Below, piece by piece: positions 25,193-36,397 of a DNA stretch of 64,000 bases. Both the position numbers and the translations under genes were made by a program. Every line of letters starts with the position of its first letter. Position 1 is the first letter of the stretch. This stretch comes from Rhodoplanes tepidamans (GTDB taxonomy: Bacteria > Pseudomonadota > Alphaproteobacteria > Rhizobiales > Xanthobacteraceae): NCBI RefSeq assembly GCF_030813915.1, contig NZ_JAUSUJ010000005.1, positions 186,001 to 250,000 of the forward strand. Direction: 5' to 3'. The notes under the pieces were generated by a model that saw only the letters and a program-made list of their open reading frames with translations, ran no database searches and had not been told where the DNA came from.

Positions 25193-26881
25193 TCAGGCGG
25201 CCCGCACGGTGTCGAGGAACCTGGCCACCTCGCTGCGGAGCTGATTGCTTTCCACGGCGAGCTGGCCGGCGGCGTCGAGCACCTCGCCCGAGGCCGCGCC
25301 GGTCTCCTCGGCGCCGCGGCTCACCGCCGTGATGGTCTGCGACACCTGGGTGGTGCCAGCCGCCGCCTGCTGGATGTTGCGCGAGATCTCCGCCGTGGCG
25401 GCGCCCTGCTCCTCCACGGCGGCGGCGATCGCCGATGCGACCTCGGCGATCTGCCCGATCGTGCCGGAAATCTCCTTGATGGCGGCGACCGAGTCCTGGG
25501 TCGCGGACTGCATCGCCGCGATCTGCGCGGAGATCTCGCCGGTCGCCTTGGCGGTCTGGCCGGCCAGCGCCTTCACCTCGTTGGCCACCACGGCGAAGCC
25601 CTTGCCGGCCTCGCCGGCACGGGCCGCCTCGATGGTCGCGTTGAGGGCCAGCAGGTTGGTCTGCTCGGCGATCGCCGTGATCAGCTTGACCACGTCGCCG
25701 ATGCGGTTCGCCGCGACCGACAGCGCGCCGACGCGCGCGTCGGTCTTCGCCGCCTGGCCGACCGCCGCCTCGGCGATGCGGCTCGACGACTGGACCTGGC
25801 GGGAGATCTCGCCGATCGACGAGGACATCTCGTTGGTCGCCGCGGCGACCGCCTGGACGCTGGTCGATGCCTCCTCCGAGGCCGCGCCGACGGACGCCGA
25901 CATCTTCTGGGTGGTGTCGGCCGTGCGGGTGAGGGTCGTCGCAGTCGCCTCCAGCTCGGTGGCCGCCGACGAGACGGTGGCGATGATGCCGCCGACCGCC
26001 TGCTCGAACGCGTCCGCCAGCCGCACCATATCGGCCTTGCGTTGCGCGGCGGCGCGTCCCTCCGCCTCCTTCCGCTCGGCTTCGAGCCGCCGGCGCTCGA
26101 TCGCGTTCGTCTTGAACACCGCGACGGCCTCGGCCATGGCGCCGACCTCGTCGTTCCGCCCGACCCCGGGCACCTCGACGTCGAGCCGGCCTCCGGCCAG
26201 GTCCTTCATGGCGTTCGTCATGCGCCGGAGCGGGCCCGTGATGCTGCGCGCGATCGCGATCGCGACGGCGAGCGTGATCAGCACGATCACGGCCGTGACC
26301 GCGAGCGTGTTGCGGGTCGCGGCCCAGGTCTGGGCTTCGAGGTCGTCGACATACACGCCGGTGCCGATCACCCAGCCCCACGGCGCGAAGCCGGCGACGT
26401 GCGAGAGCTTCGGCTGCGGCCTCTCGGAGCCCGGCTTCGGCCATTGGTAGGCGTGATAGCCGGCCCCCTGGCGCCGGACGATGTCGACGAAGCCGACGAA
26501 CAGGGCGTTGCCGCTCGGGTCCCTGAAGTCGCCGAGGGGCTTGCCGTCGAGCCGCGGCTGCATCGGATGCATCACCATCCGCGGCTCCATGTCGTTGATC
26601 CAGAAATAGTCGCCGTTGCCGTATCGCAGCCCGGCGACCCGTGCCTTGGCGCGCGCCTGCGCCTCCTCGGTCCCGACCCGCCCGGCCGCCGCCGCCGCAT
26701 GCTCCTCCTTGACGATGCCCATCGCCAGCTCGGTGAGGTGCTTGAGCTCCTGCTTGCGCTGCTCGGTCAAGCTCGAGGCGAGCTCGCGCGAATCGAGCAG
26801 CGCCACACCGATCAGGCCGACGACGGCCATGGCGATGAGCACGACGATCTTGCGGCCGATGGTCAGGGTCACTCGCGGCAT
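25193..26881 (-). CDS. methyl-accepting chemotaxis protein, single-Cache sensor (MCP 4)
   Basis: A 562-residue receptor: transmembrane segment about 10-30, sCache_2 sensor about 35-185 ([44 protein letters not shown]), second transmembrane segment, HAMP, signalling domain. This is the most canonical Cache of the three. Its 3' half is almost the same DNA as MCP 1 while the sensor is closer to MCP 2, a mosaic that suggests gene conversion or unequal exchange in the cluster. Confidence 0.94.
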   Translation of the reverse strand: MPRVTLTIGRKIVVLIAMAVVGLIGVALLDSRELASSLTEQRKQELKHLTELAMGIVKEEHAAAAAGRVGTEEAQARAKARVAGLRYGNGDYFWINDMEPRMVMHPMQPRLDGKPLGDFRDPSGNALFVGFVDIVRRQGAGYHAYQWPKPGSERPQPKLSHVAGFAPWGWVIGTGVYVDDLEAQTWAATRNTLAVTAVIVLITLAVAIAIARSITGPLRRMTNAMKDLAGGRLDVEVPGVGRNDEVGAMAEAVAVFKTNAIERRRLEAERKEAEGRAAAQRKADMVRLADAFEQAVGGIIATVSSAATELEATATTLTRTADTTQKMSASVGAASEEASTSVQAVAAATNEMSSSIGEISRQVQSSSRIAEAAVGQAAKTDARVGALSVAANRIGDVVKLITAIAEQTNLLALNATIEAARAGEAGKGFAVVANEVKALAGQTAKATGEISAQIAAMQSATQDSVAAIKEISGTIGQIAEVASAIAAAVEEQGAATAEISRNIQQAAAGTTQVSQTITAVSRGAEETGAASGEVLDAAGQLAVESNQLRSEVARFLDTVRAA

Positions 26882-27077
26882 GGGTCACGCATCTCCAATG
26901 CGAAGGTCACCGAAAGCGGACCGCACACAGCGCAACCGTGACGGCGGCCCCAAGGAGGTATTGGGAGGAGCATCACCCGAATTTATTAAAATTTGCTGCT
27001 CGCATGCGGAGAATGACGAACGCATGGCAATCTTTGCGCTAGTCCTCCAGGACTAATCCCTGATAGCAGGTCGGGAT

Positions 27078-27102
27078 CGGCGCACCCGTTCGGGTCGCGC
27101 CG
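27078..27102 (-). terminator. hairpin after MCP 5
   Basis: Stem CGGCGCGACCC / GGGTGCGCCG with one bulge and a four-base loop, 18 bases after the MCP 5 stop on the minus strand. No long T run follows, so termination efficiency is uncertain. Confidence 0.5.
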
Positions 27103-27119
27103 ACGAGGTCATGCCCCGG

Positions 27120-29276
27120 TCAGGCCGCGCGGCCCGACAGGGCCGCCGGGCGCGCCGCCCGCCGGTCGGCCCGCCGCTCCGGGCCCGTGTAGGACGGGTC
27201 GTCGCGCTCGCGCCGGTCGAGCGGACCGGTGCGCACGTTCATCAGGAAGCGGCGGACCTCGTCCTTGAGCTTGCTGCCCTCGACCGCCAGCATCGCGGCG
27301 GAGCCGCGCACCTGCTCGGACGCCGCCTCGGTGGCGCCGGCGCCGCGGCTCACCTCGCCGATGGTGCGGGCAACCTCGGCGGTCCCGTGCGACGCCTGCT
27401 GGATGTTGCGTGCGACCTCGCCGGTGGCGGCCCCCTGCTCCTCGACCGCCGCCGCAATGGCCGAGGCGATTTCGGCGATGCGCCCGATGGTGCCGCCGAT
27501 CTCCTTGATGGCCGCGACCGAATCCTGGGTGGCCGCCTGCATGCCGGCGATCTGGGCGCCGATCTCGCCGGTCGCCTTGCCGGTCTGGGCGGCGAGCGCC
27601 TTCACCTCCTGGGCGACGACCGCGAATCCCTTGCCGGCCTCGCCGGCCCGGGCGGCCTCGATGGTGGCGTTGAGGGCGAGCAGATTGGTCTGCTCGGCGA
27701 TCGCCGTGATCAGCTTGATTACGTCGCCGATGCGGTTCGCCGCCTGCGACAGCTCGCCGATGCGGCTGTCGGTCTTCTCGGCCTGGCGCACGGCTTCGGA
27801 GGCGATGCGGGTCGATTCCTGCACCTGCCGGCTGATCTCGTTCACCGAGGAGGTCATCTCGGTGGTCGCCGAGGCGACGTTCTCGACATTGGCCGAGGCC
27901 TGCTCGGAGGCGACCGCCACCACGGTCGACAGCTTCTGGGTCGTCTCGGCCGTCCGGGTCAGGCTGCCCGAGGCCGCTTCGAGCTCGGTCGCCGCCGCCG
28001 AGACGCTCTCGACGATCTCGCCCACCGCCGCCTCGAACTCGTCGGCGATGCGGTGCACGGCGGCCTGCCGGTCCTGGGCGGCCCGCTCGTCGGCGGCGCG
28101 CTGCTCGGCCTCCATGGCGGCGATGCGCACCAGGTTCTCCTTGAACGCCTGCGCGGCGCGGGCGTTGGCGCCGACCTCGTCGCGCCGCCCGACATAGGGA
28201 ATCTCCACGCTCCGGTCGCCGCCCGCGATGGCGACCAGCACGTCGCCGATCCGCACGATCGGGCGCGCGATGCTGCGGCCGATCAGCCAGGCGAGGACGA
28301 GGCCCGCCAGCACGGCCACGAGGCTGCCGATGGTCACGGCCCCGGCCGCGCCGGCGAGCCGGCTCTCGGTCGCGTCGAGGATGGCGGCCTGCTCGGCCGC
28401 GGCGCTGTCGCGAATCCCGGCCGCCGCCGTGGCGACGTCCTCGGCCTTGACCGCCATGTCGGCCACCAGCCGCTCGATCTCGACGATCGCCGCGACATAG
28501 GTCCTGAATCCCGCGACATAGCCGGCGAGGTTCGTCCGCAGATCGGTCACCAGCTTGCGGCTCTCCGGGTCGGCGGCGAGCGCCTCGACCGCGTCGATCG
28601 CCGTGAGCAGCTCGCTGAAGCTCGCCTCGGTCGCCTTGTCGGCCTTGTCCTCCAGCCGCCCGAACGTCTTGGCGACGTTCAGCCGGCTCATCAGCAGGGT
28701 CCGCAGCACCGTGGCGACGCGCCCCTCGGCCGCCCCGTCCCCGCCCGCCTTCGCCCAGCGCTGCAGCGCATCCACACTGCCCGTGATCTTGGCACCGAGC
28801 GGCGCGAGCGTGACGGAGGAGATCGTGCGCTGCTCCCGCCGCAGCGGAACGATCGCCTCGAACGCCTGCCCGTAGGCGGTGACGTCGGCGGCGATCCGCC
28901 TCAGCGCGGCCGCCCGCTCCGGCGCCTTCACCTCGGCGAGACCGCGGTCGAGCGCCGCCTGCACCCGCGCGCGGCGGGCCTGCACGGCCTCGAGCCTCGC
29001 CTCGGTGGGCTCGGCGACGTAGTCGCCGAAGACGCGGCGCAGGCCGACGAACTCGCGGTCGATGTCGCGGGCGAGCCCGGCGACGGCGTTGCGCTGGGCG
29101 TAAGCGGCGAGGCTTTCGCCGACCGCGCCGAAGCCGTCGCGCGCCTGGAGTGCGATCGCCACCACGGCGGCGAGCACGAGGCCGAATCCGATCGTGATCT
29201 TGGTGCCGATCGAGCGGTCGGCATAGGCCGACCGGAGTCGGCCCGCGACCGAGCCGGAATGTTCTTGATCCGCCAT
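27120..29276 (-). CDS. methyl-accepting chemotaxis protein with helical bimodular-type sensor and C-terminal tail (MCP 5)
   Basis: A 718-residue receptor. Transmembrane segment about 24-43; a roughly 260-residue all-helical periplasmic region resembling the helical bimodular (HBM) sensor; second transmembrane segment about 312-335; HAMP; MCP signalling domain about 430-685. HBM receptors such as McpS of Pseudomonas bind TCA-cycle acids and acetate. Unlike the other receptors it has an extra basic tail of about 35 residues after the signalling domain, containing [14 protein letters not shown]. This is not the aromatic CheR/CheB-binding pentapeptide of enteric receptors. Start ATG at 29276. Confidence 0.88.
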   Translation of the reverse strand: MADQEHSGSVAGRLRSAYADRSIGTKITIGFGLVLAAVVAIALQARDGFGAVGESLAAYAQRNAVAGLARDIDREFVGLRRVFGDYVAEPTEARLEAVQARRARVQAALDRGLAEVKAPERAAALRRIAADVTAYGQAFEAIVPLRREQRTISSVTLAPLGAKITGSVDALQRWAKAGGDGAAEGRVATVLRTLLMSRLNVAKTFGRLEDKADKATEASFSELLTAIDAVEALAADPESRKLVTDLRTNLAGYVAGFRTYVAAIVEIERLVADMAVKAEDVATAAAGIRDSAAAEQAAILDATESRLAGAAGAVTIGSLVAVLAGLVLAWLIGRSIARPIVRIGDVLVAIAGGDRSVEIPYVGRRDEVGANARAAQAFKENLVRIAAMEAEQRAADERAAQDRQAAVHRIADEFEAAVGEIVESVSAAATELEAASGSLTRTAETTQKLSTVVAVASEQASANVENVASATTEMTSSVNEISRQVQESTRIASEAVRQAEKTDSRIGELSQAANRIGDVIKLITAIAEQTNLLALNATIEAARAGEAGKGFAVVAQEVKALAAQTGKATGEIGAQIAGMQAATQDSVAAIKEIGGTIGRIAEIASAIAAAVEEQGAATGEVARNIQQASHGTAEVARTIGEVSRGAGATEAASEQVRGSAAMLAVEGSKLKDEVRRFLMNVRTGPLDRRERDDPSYTGPERRADRRAARPAALSGRAA

Positions 29277-29634
29277 GACATGGCCCCCACCGAGTTGCGA
29301 GGTCGGCGCGAATGATCGGCTCCGGCCGCATCAGCGACCGGATTCACGACCTCGAAATGTGCCGTTTATTTCGGAGACCATTACAGGCGAGGACAACTAA
29401 TCGTTTGTTAAATTGCGATCATTCTACCTGTGTACGCGCGAGTACTCATCGCCGCTTGGTAGTAGTCGCGGTGCAGCCCGAAGCCGAGCCGGACGAGAAC
29501 GCGCCGGAAGACGACTGGCCGGCCGAGAACCGCCGGCAGAGCAGTCGCCGGCAAAGACAGCGAAAGCGCGCGCCCCTCCCCGGGGCACGCGCTTTCATGC
29601 GAGTGGAACGACGACCGGATCGACGACCGTGGGG
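29277..29634. other. intergenic region between MCP 5 and MCP 6
   Basis: 358 bases. An AT-rich pocket at about 29340-29430 probably holds the MCP 5 promoter; the MCP 6 terminator lies at 29562-29596. No gene recognised. Confidence 0.5.
29562..29596 (-). terminator. terminator after MCP 6
   Basis: Two 15-base arms (GAAAGCGCGCGCCCC and GGGGCACGCGCTTTC) pair at 14 of 15 positions with a five-base loop, 38 bases past the MCP 6 stop. The A/T ends of the stem supply a short T run. Confidence 0.75.
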
Positions 29635-31644
29635 TCAGGCAGCCCGCACGGTCGCGACGAATCGGGCCACCTCCGTCTTCAGCCGGGCGCTCTCGCCGGC
29701 GAGCGACTGCGCCGCCGACAGCACCTGGGCCGAGGCGGAGCCGGTCTCGCCGGCGCCCTGCTCGACGTCGCCGATATTGCGGGCGACCTCGTCGGTGCCC
29801 CGGGCGGCCTGCTGGACGTTGCGGGCGATCTCGGCGGTCGCGGCGCCCTGCTGCTCGACCGCCGCCGCGATCGCCGAGGCGATGTCGGCAATGCGGCCGA
29901 TGGTGCCCCCGATCTCCTTGATGGCCCCGACCGACTCCTGGGTCGCCGCCTGCATGCCGTTGATCTGGACGGCGATGTCGCCGGTCGCCTTGGCCGTCTG
30001 GGCGGCCAGTGCCTTGACCTCCTGGGCGACCACCGCGAAGCCCTTGCCGGCCTCGCCGGCGCGGGCCGCCTCGATCGTCGCGTTGAGCGCGAGCAGGTTG
30101 GTCTGCTCGGCGATCGCCGTGATCAGCTTGACCACGTCGCCGATCCGCTGGGCCGCCTGCGACAGCTCGGTGATACGGCTGTCCGTGCGCTCCGCCTGGC
30201 GCACGGCCTCGGCCGCGATGCGGCTCGACTCCTGCACCTGACGCGAGATCTCCTGCACCGAGGAGGTCATCTCGTCGGTCGCCGAGGCGACGCTCTGAAC
30301 GTTGGCGGAGGCCTGGCCGGAGGCCGCCGCCACCGCGGTGGAAAGTGACTGGGTGGTCTCGGCCGTGCGGGTCAGGGTGCCGGCGGCCGCCTCGAGCTCG
30401 GTCGAGGCGGTCGACACCGTCTCGACGATCGCACCGACCGCGCCCTCGAAGTCGCCGGCGAGCCGCTGCATCGTCGCGGTCCGCTCCGCCGCGGCGCGCG
30501 CATCGGCCTCGCGCTGCTCGGCCTCGACCCGTTCGATACGGATCAGGCTCTCCTTGAAGGCCTGCGCGGCGCGGGCATTGTCGCCGACCTCGTCGCGGCG
30601 GTGCACATAGGGAATCTCGACGTCCTTGTTGCCCTGCGCGATCTCCATCAGGACACCGGTGGTGCGCCGGATCGGGCCGGCGATGGCACGGCCGATCAGC
30701 CAGGCCATCAGCACCCCGAGGGCGAGCGCGACGGCGGCCATGATCTGCTGGATCGACTCGGTGCTCGTGATGGTCTTCTCGGACAGGTCGCGCGCCGCCG
30801 CGAAGTCGGACTGGAGGCTCGCCTCGGCGGCCGCGGTCCTGGCCTGCAGCTGCTCGATCTTGGGTGCCATCTCGGACGTGAACAGCGCGTCGCCGCGGGC
30901 CAGCGCGGAGACGAGGAGTTGGAAGCCGGCACTGTAGTTGGACAGCGCGAGCCGCACCGGATCGAGCGCCGTGAGCACGTCAAGCGGCAGGTCGGACTGC
31001 TGCATGAGCTCGATCGTCTCGTCGGTCTTCGCCACGGCCGCCTTGAACACCGCCGGCCCCTTCGGGTCGTGGGTCGCCAGGAACCGCCAGTTGGCCACCC
31101 GCACCGCCTGGATGTTCTTCTCCAGATCGGAAAGGGCCAGCGCCAGCGGCAGGCTGTCGTTGCCGCGCGCCGCGTCGACCATCTTGGCCGCCGCCGCCGA
31201 GAGCGCATCGCCGCCGGCGAACAGCTTGCTGCGCTCGACCGCGATCTCCCGCCCCGCCGCGATCAGCCGCTCGCGCAACGCCTCGTAGACCCCGATGCCG
31301 GTCTTGATCTCGCCGTAGAGCGCCTGCCGCTCCGCCGACCGGGTGGCGGCCGCGGCAGCGTCCAGGAGACCGACGGCCCGCTCGGCCGCCGCCACCCCTT
31401 CGGACAGCGCCGCGTCGTTGCCGTCGACCTTGTACTGGAGCGCGGTGCGACGCATCACCTCGAGCTCCTTGGAGATCTGCAGGCTGCGCATCGTGTTCGC
31501 CGAGAGCGCGCTCATGCGCTCGACCGACGACTCGATCGTCAGGAGGCCGTAGCTGCCGAAGGCCGCGAGGGCGACGGCGAACACGAGCGGAACGGCGAAG
31601 CCCGAGTAGATTCGGGCCGACAGGCGGAGCTGGGGAAGGGACAT
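29635..31644 (-). CDS. methyl-accepting chemotaxis protein with helical bimodular-type sensor (MCP 6)
   Basis: A 669-residue receptor: transmembrane segment about 12-33, helical periplasmic sensor about 35-285 starting [18 protein letters not shown], second transmembrane segment about 288-310, HAMP, MCP signalling domain with the [12 protein letters not shown] tip and the C-terminal T-V-R-A-A. It is the same length as MCP 7 and aligns with it along its whole length, so the two are a duplicated pair. ATG at 31644 with a GGGGAAGGG ribosome binding site. Confidence 0.9.
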   Translation of the reverse strand: MSLPQLRLSARIYSGFAVPLVFAVALAAFGSYGLLTIESSVERMSALSANTMRSLQISKELEVMRRTALQYKVDGNDAALSEGVAAAERAVGLLDAAAAATRSAERQALYGEIKTGIGVYEALRERLIAAGREIAVERSKLFAGGDALSAAAAKMVDAARGNDSLPLALALSDLEKNIQAVRVANWRFLATHDPKGPAVFKAAVAKTDETIELMQQSDLPLDVLTALDPVRLALSNYSAGFQLLVSALARGDALFTSEMAPKIEQLQARTAAAEASLQSDFAAARDLSEKTITSTESIQQIMAAVALALGVLMAWLIGRAIAGPIRRTTGVLMEIAQGNKDVEIPYVHRRDEVGDNARAAQAFKESLIRIERVEAEQREADARAAAERTATMQRLAGDFEGAVGAIVETVSTASTELEAAAGTLTRTAETTQSLSTAVAAASGQASANVQSVASATDEMTSSVQEISRQVQESSRIAAEAVRQAERTDSRITELSQAAQRIGDVVKLITAIAEQTNLLALNATIEAARAGEAGKGFAVVAQEVKALAAQTAKATGDIAVQINGMQAATQESVGAIKEIGGTIGRIADIASAIAAAVEQQGAATAEIARNVQQAARGTDEVARNIGDVEQGAGETGSASAQVLSAAQSLAGESARLKTEVARFVATVRAA

Positions 31645-31833
31645 GGCAGGGTCCAGGGGTGGGTTAACCGTCCCCGTTTAGGACCTCGACCTTAATGCGT
31701 TATGAAGCGGCAGGGCCGCGAGCCGCAGGGCACCCATGCGACAAATAGTTGTCCCAAAATAGAAAATCTGAATCGAATGAACCGATGACGGCCGCCTCGG
31801 CGGCCGCCGCGGGGCGCGGGCGGCATAGCCCGA

Positions 31834-33843
31834 TCAGGCCGCCCGGACCGTGTCGAGGAAGCTCGCCACCTCCCGCTTGAGCCGATTGCTCTCGCTCGCC
31901 AGCGACTGCGCCGCGACGAGCACCTGGGAGGAGGCCGCCCCGGTCTCGCCGGCGCCGCGATTGACGTCGACGATGCTGGCCGCCACCTGGCCGGTGCCGC
32001 GCGCCGCCTCCTGGACGTTGCGCGCGATCTCCGCGGTCGCGACACCCTGCTCTTCGACGGCCGCCGCGATGGTCCCGGAGATCTCGGCGATCCGCCCGAT
32101 GGTGCCGCCGATCTCCTTGATGGCCGCGACCGAGTCCTGGGTCGCCGCCTGCATGCTGCCGATCTGGGCCGAGATGTCGCCGGTCGCCTTGCCGGTCTGC
32201 GCGGCGAGCGCCTTGACCTCCTGGGCGACGACCGCGAAGCCCTTGCCCGCCTCGCCGGCGCGCGCCGCCTCGATGGTGGCGTTGAGCGCCAGCAGATTGG
32301 TCTGCTCGGCGATCGCCGTGATCAGCTTGATCACGTCGCCGATGCGGTTGGCGGCCTGCGACAGCTCGCCGATGCGGGCGTCGGTCTTCTCGGCCTGGCG
32401 GACCGCCTCGGCGGCGATGCGGCTCGATTCCTGGACCTGGCGACCGATCTCTCCGACCGAGGTGCTCATCTGGTCGCTCGCCGAGGCGACGCTCTGGACG
32501 TTGCCGGAGGCGCGCTCGGAGGCCGACGCGACGGTGGACGCGAGTCCCTGCGTCGTCTCGGCCGTGCGGGTGAGGCTGCGGGCCGCGACCTCGAGCTCGC
32601 CGGATGCCGACGACACCGTGTCGATGATCGCCCCCACCGCCTGCTCGAAGTCTCCGGCGATCTTCTGCATGGCCTCGCGACGCTGGCGCTCGGCGCGGGC
32701 GTCGGCCTGGTGGCGTTCCGCCTCGACCTGCTCGATGCGGACGAGGTTCTCCTTGAAGGCCTGCGCGGCGCGGGCGTTGTCGCCGACCTCGTCACTCCGG
32801 TCCGTGTAGGGGATGTCGACCGTCTTGTCGCCGCGGGCGAGCTCCATCAGCACCCCGGTGATGCGCCGGATCGGCGTGGCGATGCTGCGGCCGATGAGCC
32901 AGGCGAGCAGAGCACCGAGCAGCACGGCGACCGCCACGGTCACCTGCTGGACCCAGATGGTGGTCGACACGATGTCTTCGGACGCGGCGCGGGACGCGGC
33001 GAAATCCTGCGCGAGCGAGGCCTGGGCGCGCGCCACCGCGGCCTGGACGGCCTCGATCCGCGGCACCATCTCGCCGGCGAACAGCGAGTCGCCCCGCTTT
33101 GCGGTCGCGGCGACGTGCTCGAAGCTGGCGGCGAACACCGCGAGGGTCGCGTTGACCGGGCCGAGAGCCGAAAGCGCGTCCTGTGGCAGGTCGGACTGCT
33201 CGGCGAGGGCGATCGCCTCGTAGGCGGCCTCGATGCTCGCCTTGAAGCGGCTCGAGGCCTTGGGATCGAGGGTGGCGACGAACCACCAGATCGCGGTGCG
33301 CACCGCCTGGACGCCCTTCTCCAGATCGGCGACCGCGAGCGCCAGACTCGGGTCGTCGACCTGACGGACCGCCTCGGTCATGCGTGCCATGGCCGCGTCC
33401 AGGGCGGCACCACCGGCGTCGAGCTTGGCCCGATCGGCGCGAATCTCCTTGCCGAGTTCGACCAGCGCCTCGCGGCGGGTCTGGAACTCGCCGATCGCCT
33501 TTTCGGCGTCGCGGTAGAGCGATCGTCGCTCCTCGGTGAAGGAGTCCGCCGCGGCGGCCTGCAACGACGCGACGGCACGCTGCGCGGCCTCGGTGCCGTC
33601 CCGCATCGCGGCACCGGATCCGTCCGTCTTGAACTGCAGGGCGGCACGCCGCATCACCTCGACGTCCTTGGCGATCTGCAGCGCCCGGATGGTGTTTTCC
33701 GAGAGGGCGCTCATCCGCTCGACGCTCGACTTGATCGACGAGAGGCCGACGCTGCCGAGGAGCGCGAGGCCGACCGCAAAGGCAAGAAGCACCGCGAAGC
33801 CGCAGTAGACACGGGTCGCGAGTCGAAACCGGAACCGTCGCAT
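31834..33843 (-). CDS. methyl-accepting chemotaxis protein with helical bimodular-type sensor (MCP 7)
   Basis: A 669-residue paralogue of MCP 6. The N-terminus (transmembrane about 12-33, then [18 protein letters not shown]) keeps the same register, while the middle of the sensor has diverged, which would allow a different ligand. Second transmembrane segment about 288-310, HAMP, MCP signalling domain, ending T-V-R-A-A. It is the first gene of the seven-gene run; an AT-rich promoter-like region with TATTAAT lies just upstream. Confidence 0.9.
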   Translation of the reverse strand: MRRFRFRLATRVYCGFAVLLAFAVGLALLGSVGLSSIKSSVERMSALSENTIRALQIAKDVEVMRRAALQFKTDGSGAAMRDGTEAAQRAVASLQAAAADSFTEERRSLYRDAEKAIGEFQTRREALVELGKEIRADRAKLDAGGAALDAAMARMTEAVRQVDDPSLALAVADLEKGVQAVRTAIWWFVATLDPKASSRFKASIEAAYEAIALAEQSDLPQDALSALGPVNATLAVFAASFEHVAATAKRGDSLFAGEMVPRIEAVQAAVARAQASLAQDFAASRAASEDIVSTTIWVQQVTVAVAVLLGALLAWLIGRSIATPIRRITGVLMELARGDKTVDIPYTDRSDEVGDNARAAQAFKENLVRIEQVEAERHQADARAERQRREAMQKIAGDFEQAVGAIIDTVSSASGELEVAARSLTRTAETTQGLASTVASASERASGNVQSVASASDQMSTSVGEIGRQVQESSRIAAEAVRQAEKTDARIGELSQAANRIGDVIKLITAIAEQTNLLALNATIEAARAGEAGKGFAVVAQEVKALAAQTGKATGDISAQIGSMQAATQDSVAAIKEIGGTIGRIAEISGTIAAAVEEQGVATAEIARNVQEAARGTGQVAASIVDVNRGAGETGAASSQVLVAAQSLASESNRLKREVASFLDTVRAA

Positions 33844-34346
33844 GCTGGTCTCCCAACCGGGGGTGGGCGAACCCTACCCACACGAGCATTAATACTGTGG
33901 AAACAACCGGCGTCATTTCGCTGGCTTCCCGGTGCGATCCTGGCGGTGCTGAAATACTTCATTTCGACACAGGAGGTTCGCGGCTCACGCTTGCCGCTGC
34001 GGCAATCGCAGCCCCGAACCGGCCCATAAGGCTGCTCGGAGGCCCGGCTGTCGGCGGCGAATGCTGCGCCATCGAGCGGTCCTGTGCACGAATCCGACGG
34101 GAGCCCTTCCAATCAGTCTCGTTTAAGTCGAATTATCGATAGATAAATACAATTAAAAGTTGCTAACACGACACGACTTGGCGAACATCGAGCGAACAAA
34201 TGCGCTCACAGATTGCTAACTAGTCCATTTGAGCTAATCATAATCACCCCAGAATTAATGAATCAAACTCAAGATCAGTTAAGCCTCAGTAGAGATCGGC
34301 TTGTAATAATCGTTCTATTTAGAATAGATTTAAACGGTGACTCGGG
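33844..34346. other. divergent promoter region between MCP 7 and the PAS-LuxR regulator
   Basis: 503 bases; the part from about 34110 to 34345 is strongly AT-rich, far from the genome average. It serves MCP 7 on one side and the LuxR-type regulator on the other. The unusually long AT-rich stretch may bind a nucleoid protein or simply be acquired DNA. No gene found. Confidence 0.5.
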
Positions 34347-35198
34347 ATGATGCGCCACATCAGCGGACAAGAAGCAACCCTTATGATGGATAACCTCGCG
34401 ACGTGCAGCACGCATTCGGAACTCGACCGGGCCCTGACGGCCTTCGAACTGCCGTTCGCAGGGCAGTCGGTTCGGGCCGTGGTCCTCGATCGCGCCGGGA
34501 CGATCCTGGCCACGAACGCCGCCTGGAGGGATTTCGCCGAAACCTCCGGCCTCGCTTTGGCGAACAGCGGAAAAGGCCAGAACTACCTGAAGTACTGCGC
34601 CTTCGCCGACGAGCAGTCGGGCCGGATCATCGACGGCATCACCCAGCTGCTGAACGGCCGGGTCGACTGCCTGTCCTTCATCTATCCGTGCCACACACCG
34701 ACGGCGCAGAACTGGTTCCTGATGCTGGGCTTCCCCTTCACCCAGGGCGAGGCGCGCGCCGTTCTGCTCCACATCGACATCTCGCGCCTGATGCCGGCCG
34801 CCTCGCCCGACAGGCCGAGGCCGGTCGTGCTGAAGGACGATTTCGGGGTCGAGCCGTTCAATGCCCGGCTCGAGCGGATGATGGAGACGATCGAGCGATC
34901 GATGCGGACCGTCGCACCCGCCTCCGATGCCGCCGAGGCGGCCGACTCGCTGCCCTGCACGATCGACCCCAAGACCGGCGGTCCCGCGGTCGCGCTCAGC
35001 CGCCGCCAGCGGCAGGTGCTCGAGTTGATGGCCAAGGGGCTGAGCAACATCGAGATCGGCCGCATGCTGGCGATCTCGCCGAACACCGTGAAGATCCACG
35101 TCTCCGGCATCCTGGCACGGCTCGGCGTTCCCAACCGCGCCCAGGCGATCCACTGGACCCTCACCCGCCCGCACGACGAGATGCGCCGGCAGCCCTGA
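34347..35198 (+). CDS. LuxR-type transcriptional regulator with PAS-like sensor
   Basis: A 283-residue regulator. Residues about 40-155 look like a PAS domain (A-V-V-L-D-R-A-G-T-I-L-A-T-N-A-A-W-R-D-F, the standard PAS opening). Residues about 213-275 are a LuxR/FixJ helix-turn-helix: L-S-R-R-Q-R-Q-V-L-E-L-M-A-K-G-L-S-N-I-E-I-G, then L-A-I-S-P-N-T-V-K-I-H-V. No receiver Asp is present, so it is not a response regulator. Two adjacent ATG codons at the start are equally possible. Its position beside the receptor cluster makes it a candidate regulator of it, by location only. Confidence 0.85.
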   Translation: MMRHISGQEATLMMDNLATCSTHSELDRALTAFELPFAGQSVRAVVLDRAGTILATNAAWRDFAETSGLALANSGKGQNYLKYCAFADEQSGRIIDGITQLLNGRVDCLSFIYPCHTPTAQNWFLMLGFPFTQGEARAVLLHIDISRLMPAASPDRPRPVVLKDDFGVEPFNARLERMMETIERSMRTVAPASDAAEAADSLPCTIDPKTGGPAVALSRRQRQVLELMAKGLSNIEIGRMLAISPNTVKIHVSGILARLGVPNRAQAIHWTLTRPHDEMRRQP

Positions 35199-35241
35199 CT
35201 CGTCGCCCCGGCCGCGACCCCGCCCGCCCGCGGCGTGACGC

Positions 35242-36252
35242 TCAGGCCACGCCGATCCGCAAGAGATCGTGGAGATGGACGATGCCGACCGGCATCGCCG
35301 TCTCGGTCACGAACACGGCCGTGATCTTGGACGCGTTCAGCACCTGCAGGGCCTCGCTGGCCAGCTGATCGGGCTTGGCGACGATCGGCCACCGGGTCAT
35401 CACCTCGTCGACCGGCATCTCCATCAGATCCGGCCGCATGTGACGACGCAGGTCGCCGTCGGTGACGATCCCGACCAGGCGCCCGTCGGCGTCGACGACC
35501 CCGACGCAGCCGAACCCCTTGGTCGACATCTCCAGCACGGCGGTGCCCATGCGGCTGCCGAGCCGGCACAGCGGCATCGCCTCGCCGGTGTGCATCAGGT
35601 CGCGGGCGAACTTGAGCGCCGCCCCGAGCTTGCCGCCCGGATGCAGGTTGCGGAAGTCGAGCGGCGTGAAGCCGCGGCTCTCCAGAAGGGCGATCGCCAG
35701 GGCGTCACCGAGCGCGAGCTGCATCAGCGACGAGGTGGTCGGCGCCAGGTTGTGCGGACAGGCCTCACGCGCCGGCGGCAGCGCCAGGCACACGTCGGCG
35801 GCCTTGCCGAGCGTGCTGGCGCCGTCCGAGGTGACGGCGACGAGCGGAATCCGGAAGCGGCGGGAATAGTCGATCAAGGCGCGCAGTTCGGCCGTCTCGC
35901 CCGACCACGACAGCGCGATCACCACGTCGTCCGGCGTGATCATGCCGAGATCGCCGTGCCCGGCCTCGGCCGGATGCACGAACAAGGCCGGCGTGCCGGT
36001 CGAGGCGAGCGTCGCCGCGATCTTGCGGCCGACATGGCCCGACTTGCCCATGCCGCTGACCACGACGCGGCCTCGCGCCGCCCGGATCGTCGTGCAGGCC
36101 GCCGTGAACGGCTCGCGGAGCCCGTCCCGCATGGCGGCGGCGAGCGCCGCTATCCCTTCGGCCTCGGCCTCGAGGGTGCGAAGGCCCGTCTCGATCAGGT
36201 CGCGATGAGTTCCGGGGGCGAGGTCGGTGGGCGGCAGGATGACGTCTGACAT
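35242..36252 (-). CDS. kdsD: arabinose-5-phosphate isomerase, KpsF/KdsD type
   Basis: Converts ribulose 5-phosphate to arabinose 5-phosphate, the first step toward Kdo for lipopolysaccharide. The 336-residue protein has the sugar isomerase (SIS) domain at about 45-180 (V-V-S-G-M-G-K-S-G-H-V-G-R-K-I-A-A-T, H-P-A-E-A-G-H-G-D-L-G-M-I, S-W-S-G-E-T-A-E-L) and two C-terminal CBS domains (about 215-330, with T-D-G-D-L-R-R-H). All motifs are intact. Convergent with the LuxR-type gene, divergent from the beta-barrel protein gene. Confidence 0.94.
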   Translation of the reverse strand: MSDVILPPTDLAPGTHRDLIETGLRTLEAEAEGIAALAAAMRDGLREPFTAACTTIRAARGRVVVSGMGKSGHVGRKIAATLASTGTPALFVHPAEAGHGDLGMITPDDVVIALSWSGETAELRALIDYSRRFRIPLVAVTSDGASTLGKAADVCLALPPAREACPHNLAPTTSSLMQLALGDALAIALLESRGFTPLDFRNLHPGGKLGAALKFARDLMHTGEAMPLCRLGSRMGTAVLEMSTKGFGCVGVVDADGRLVGIVTDGDLRRHMRPDLMEMPVDEVMTRWPIVAKPDQLASEALQVLNASKITAVFVTETAMPVGIVHLHDLLRIGVA

Positions 36253-36397
36253 GCGCCGTCTCTACTCGTTTTTGGCCGCCGCGCAACCGTCGCCGACGCA
36301 GGCCCGGGACGCCGCGTGAACCCGCTATTAACCATAACGGCCCTATTCCGGTTGACCAGTTCTGTCAGTGCCGCCGGCCGGCGTGGAGGATGTATCG

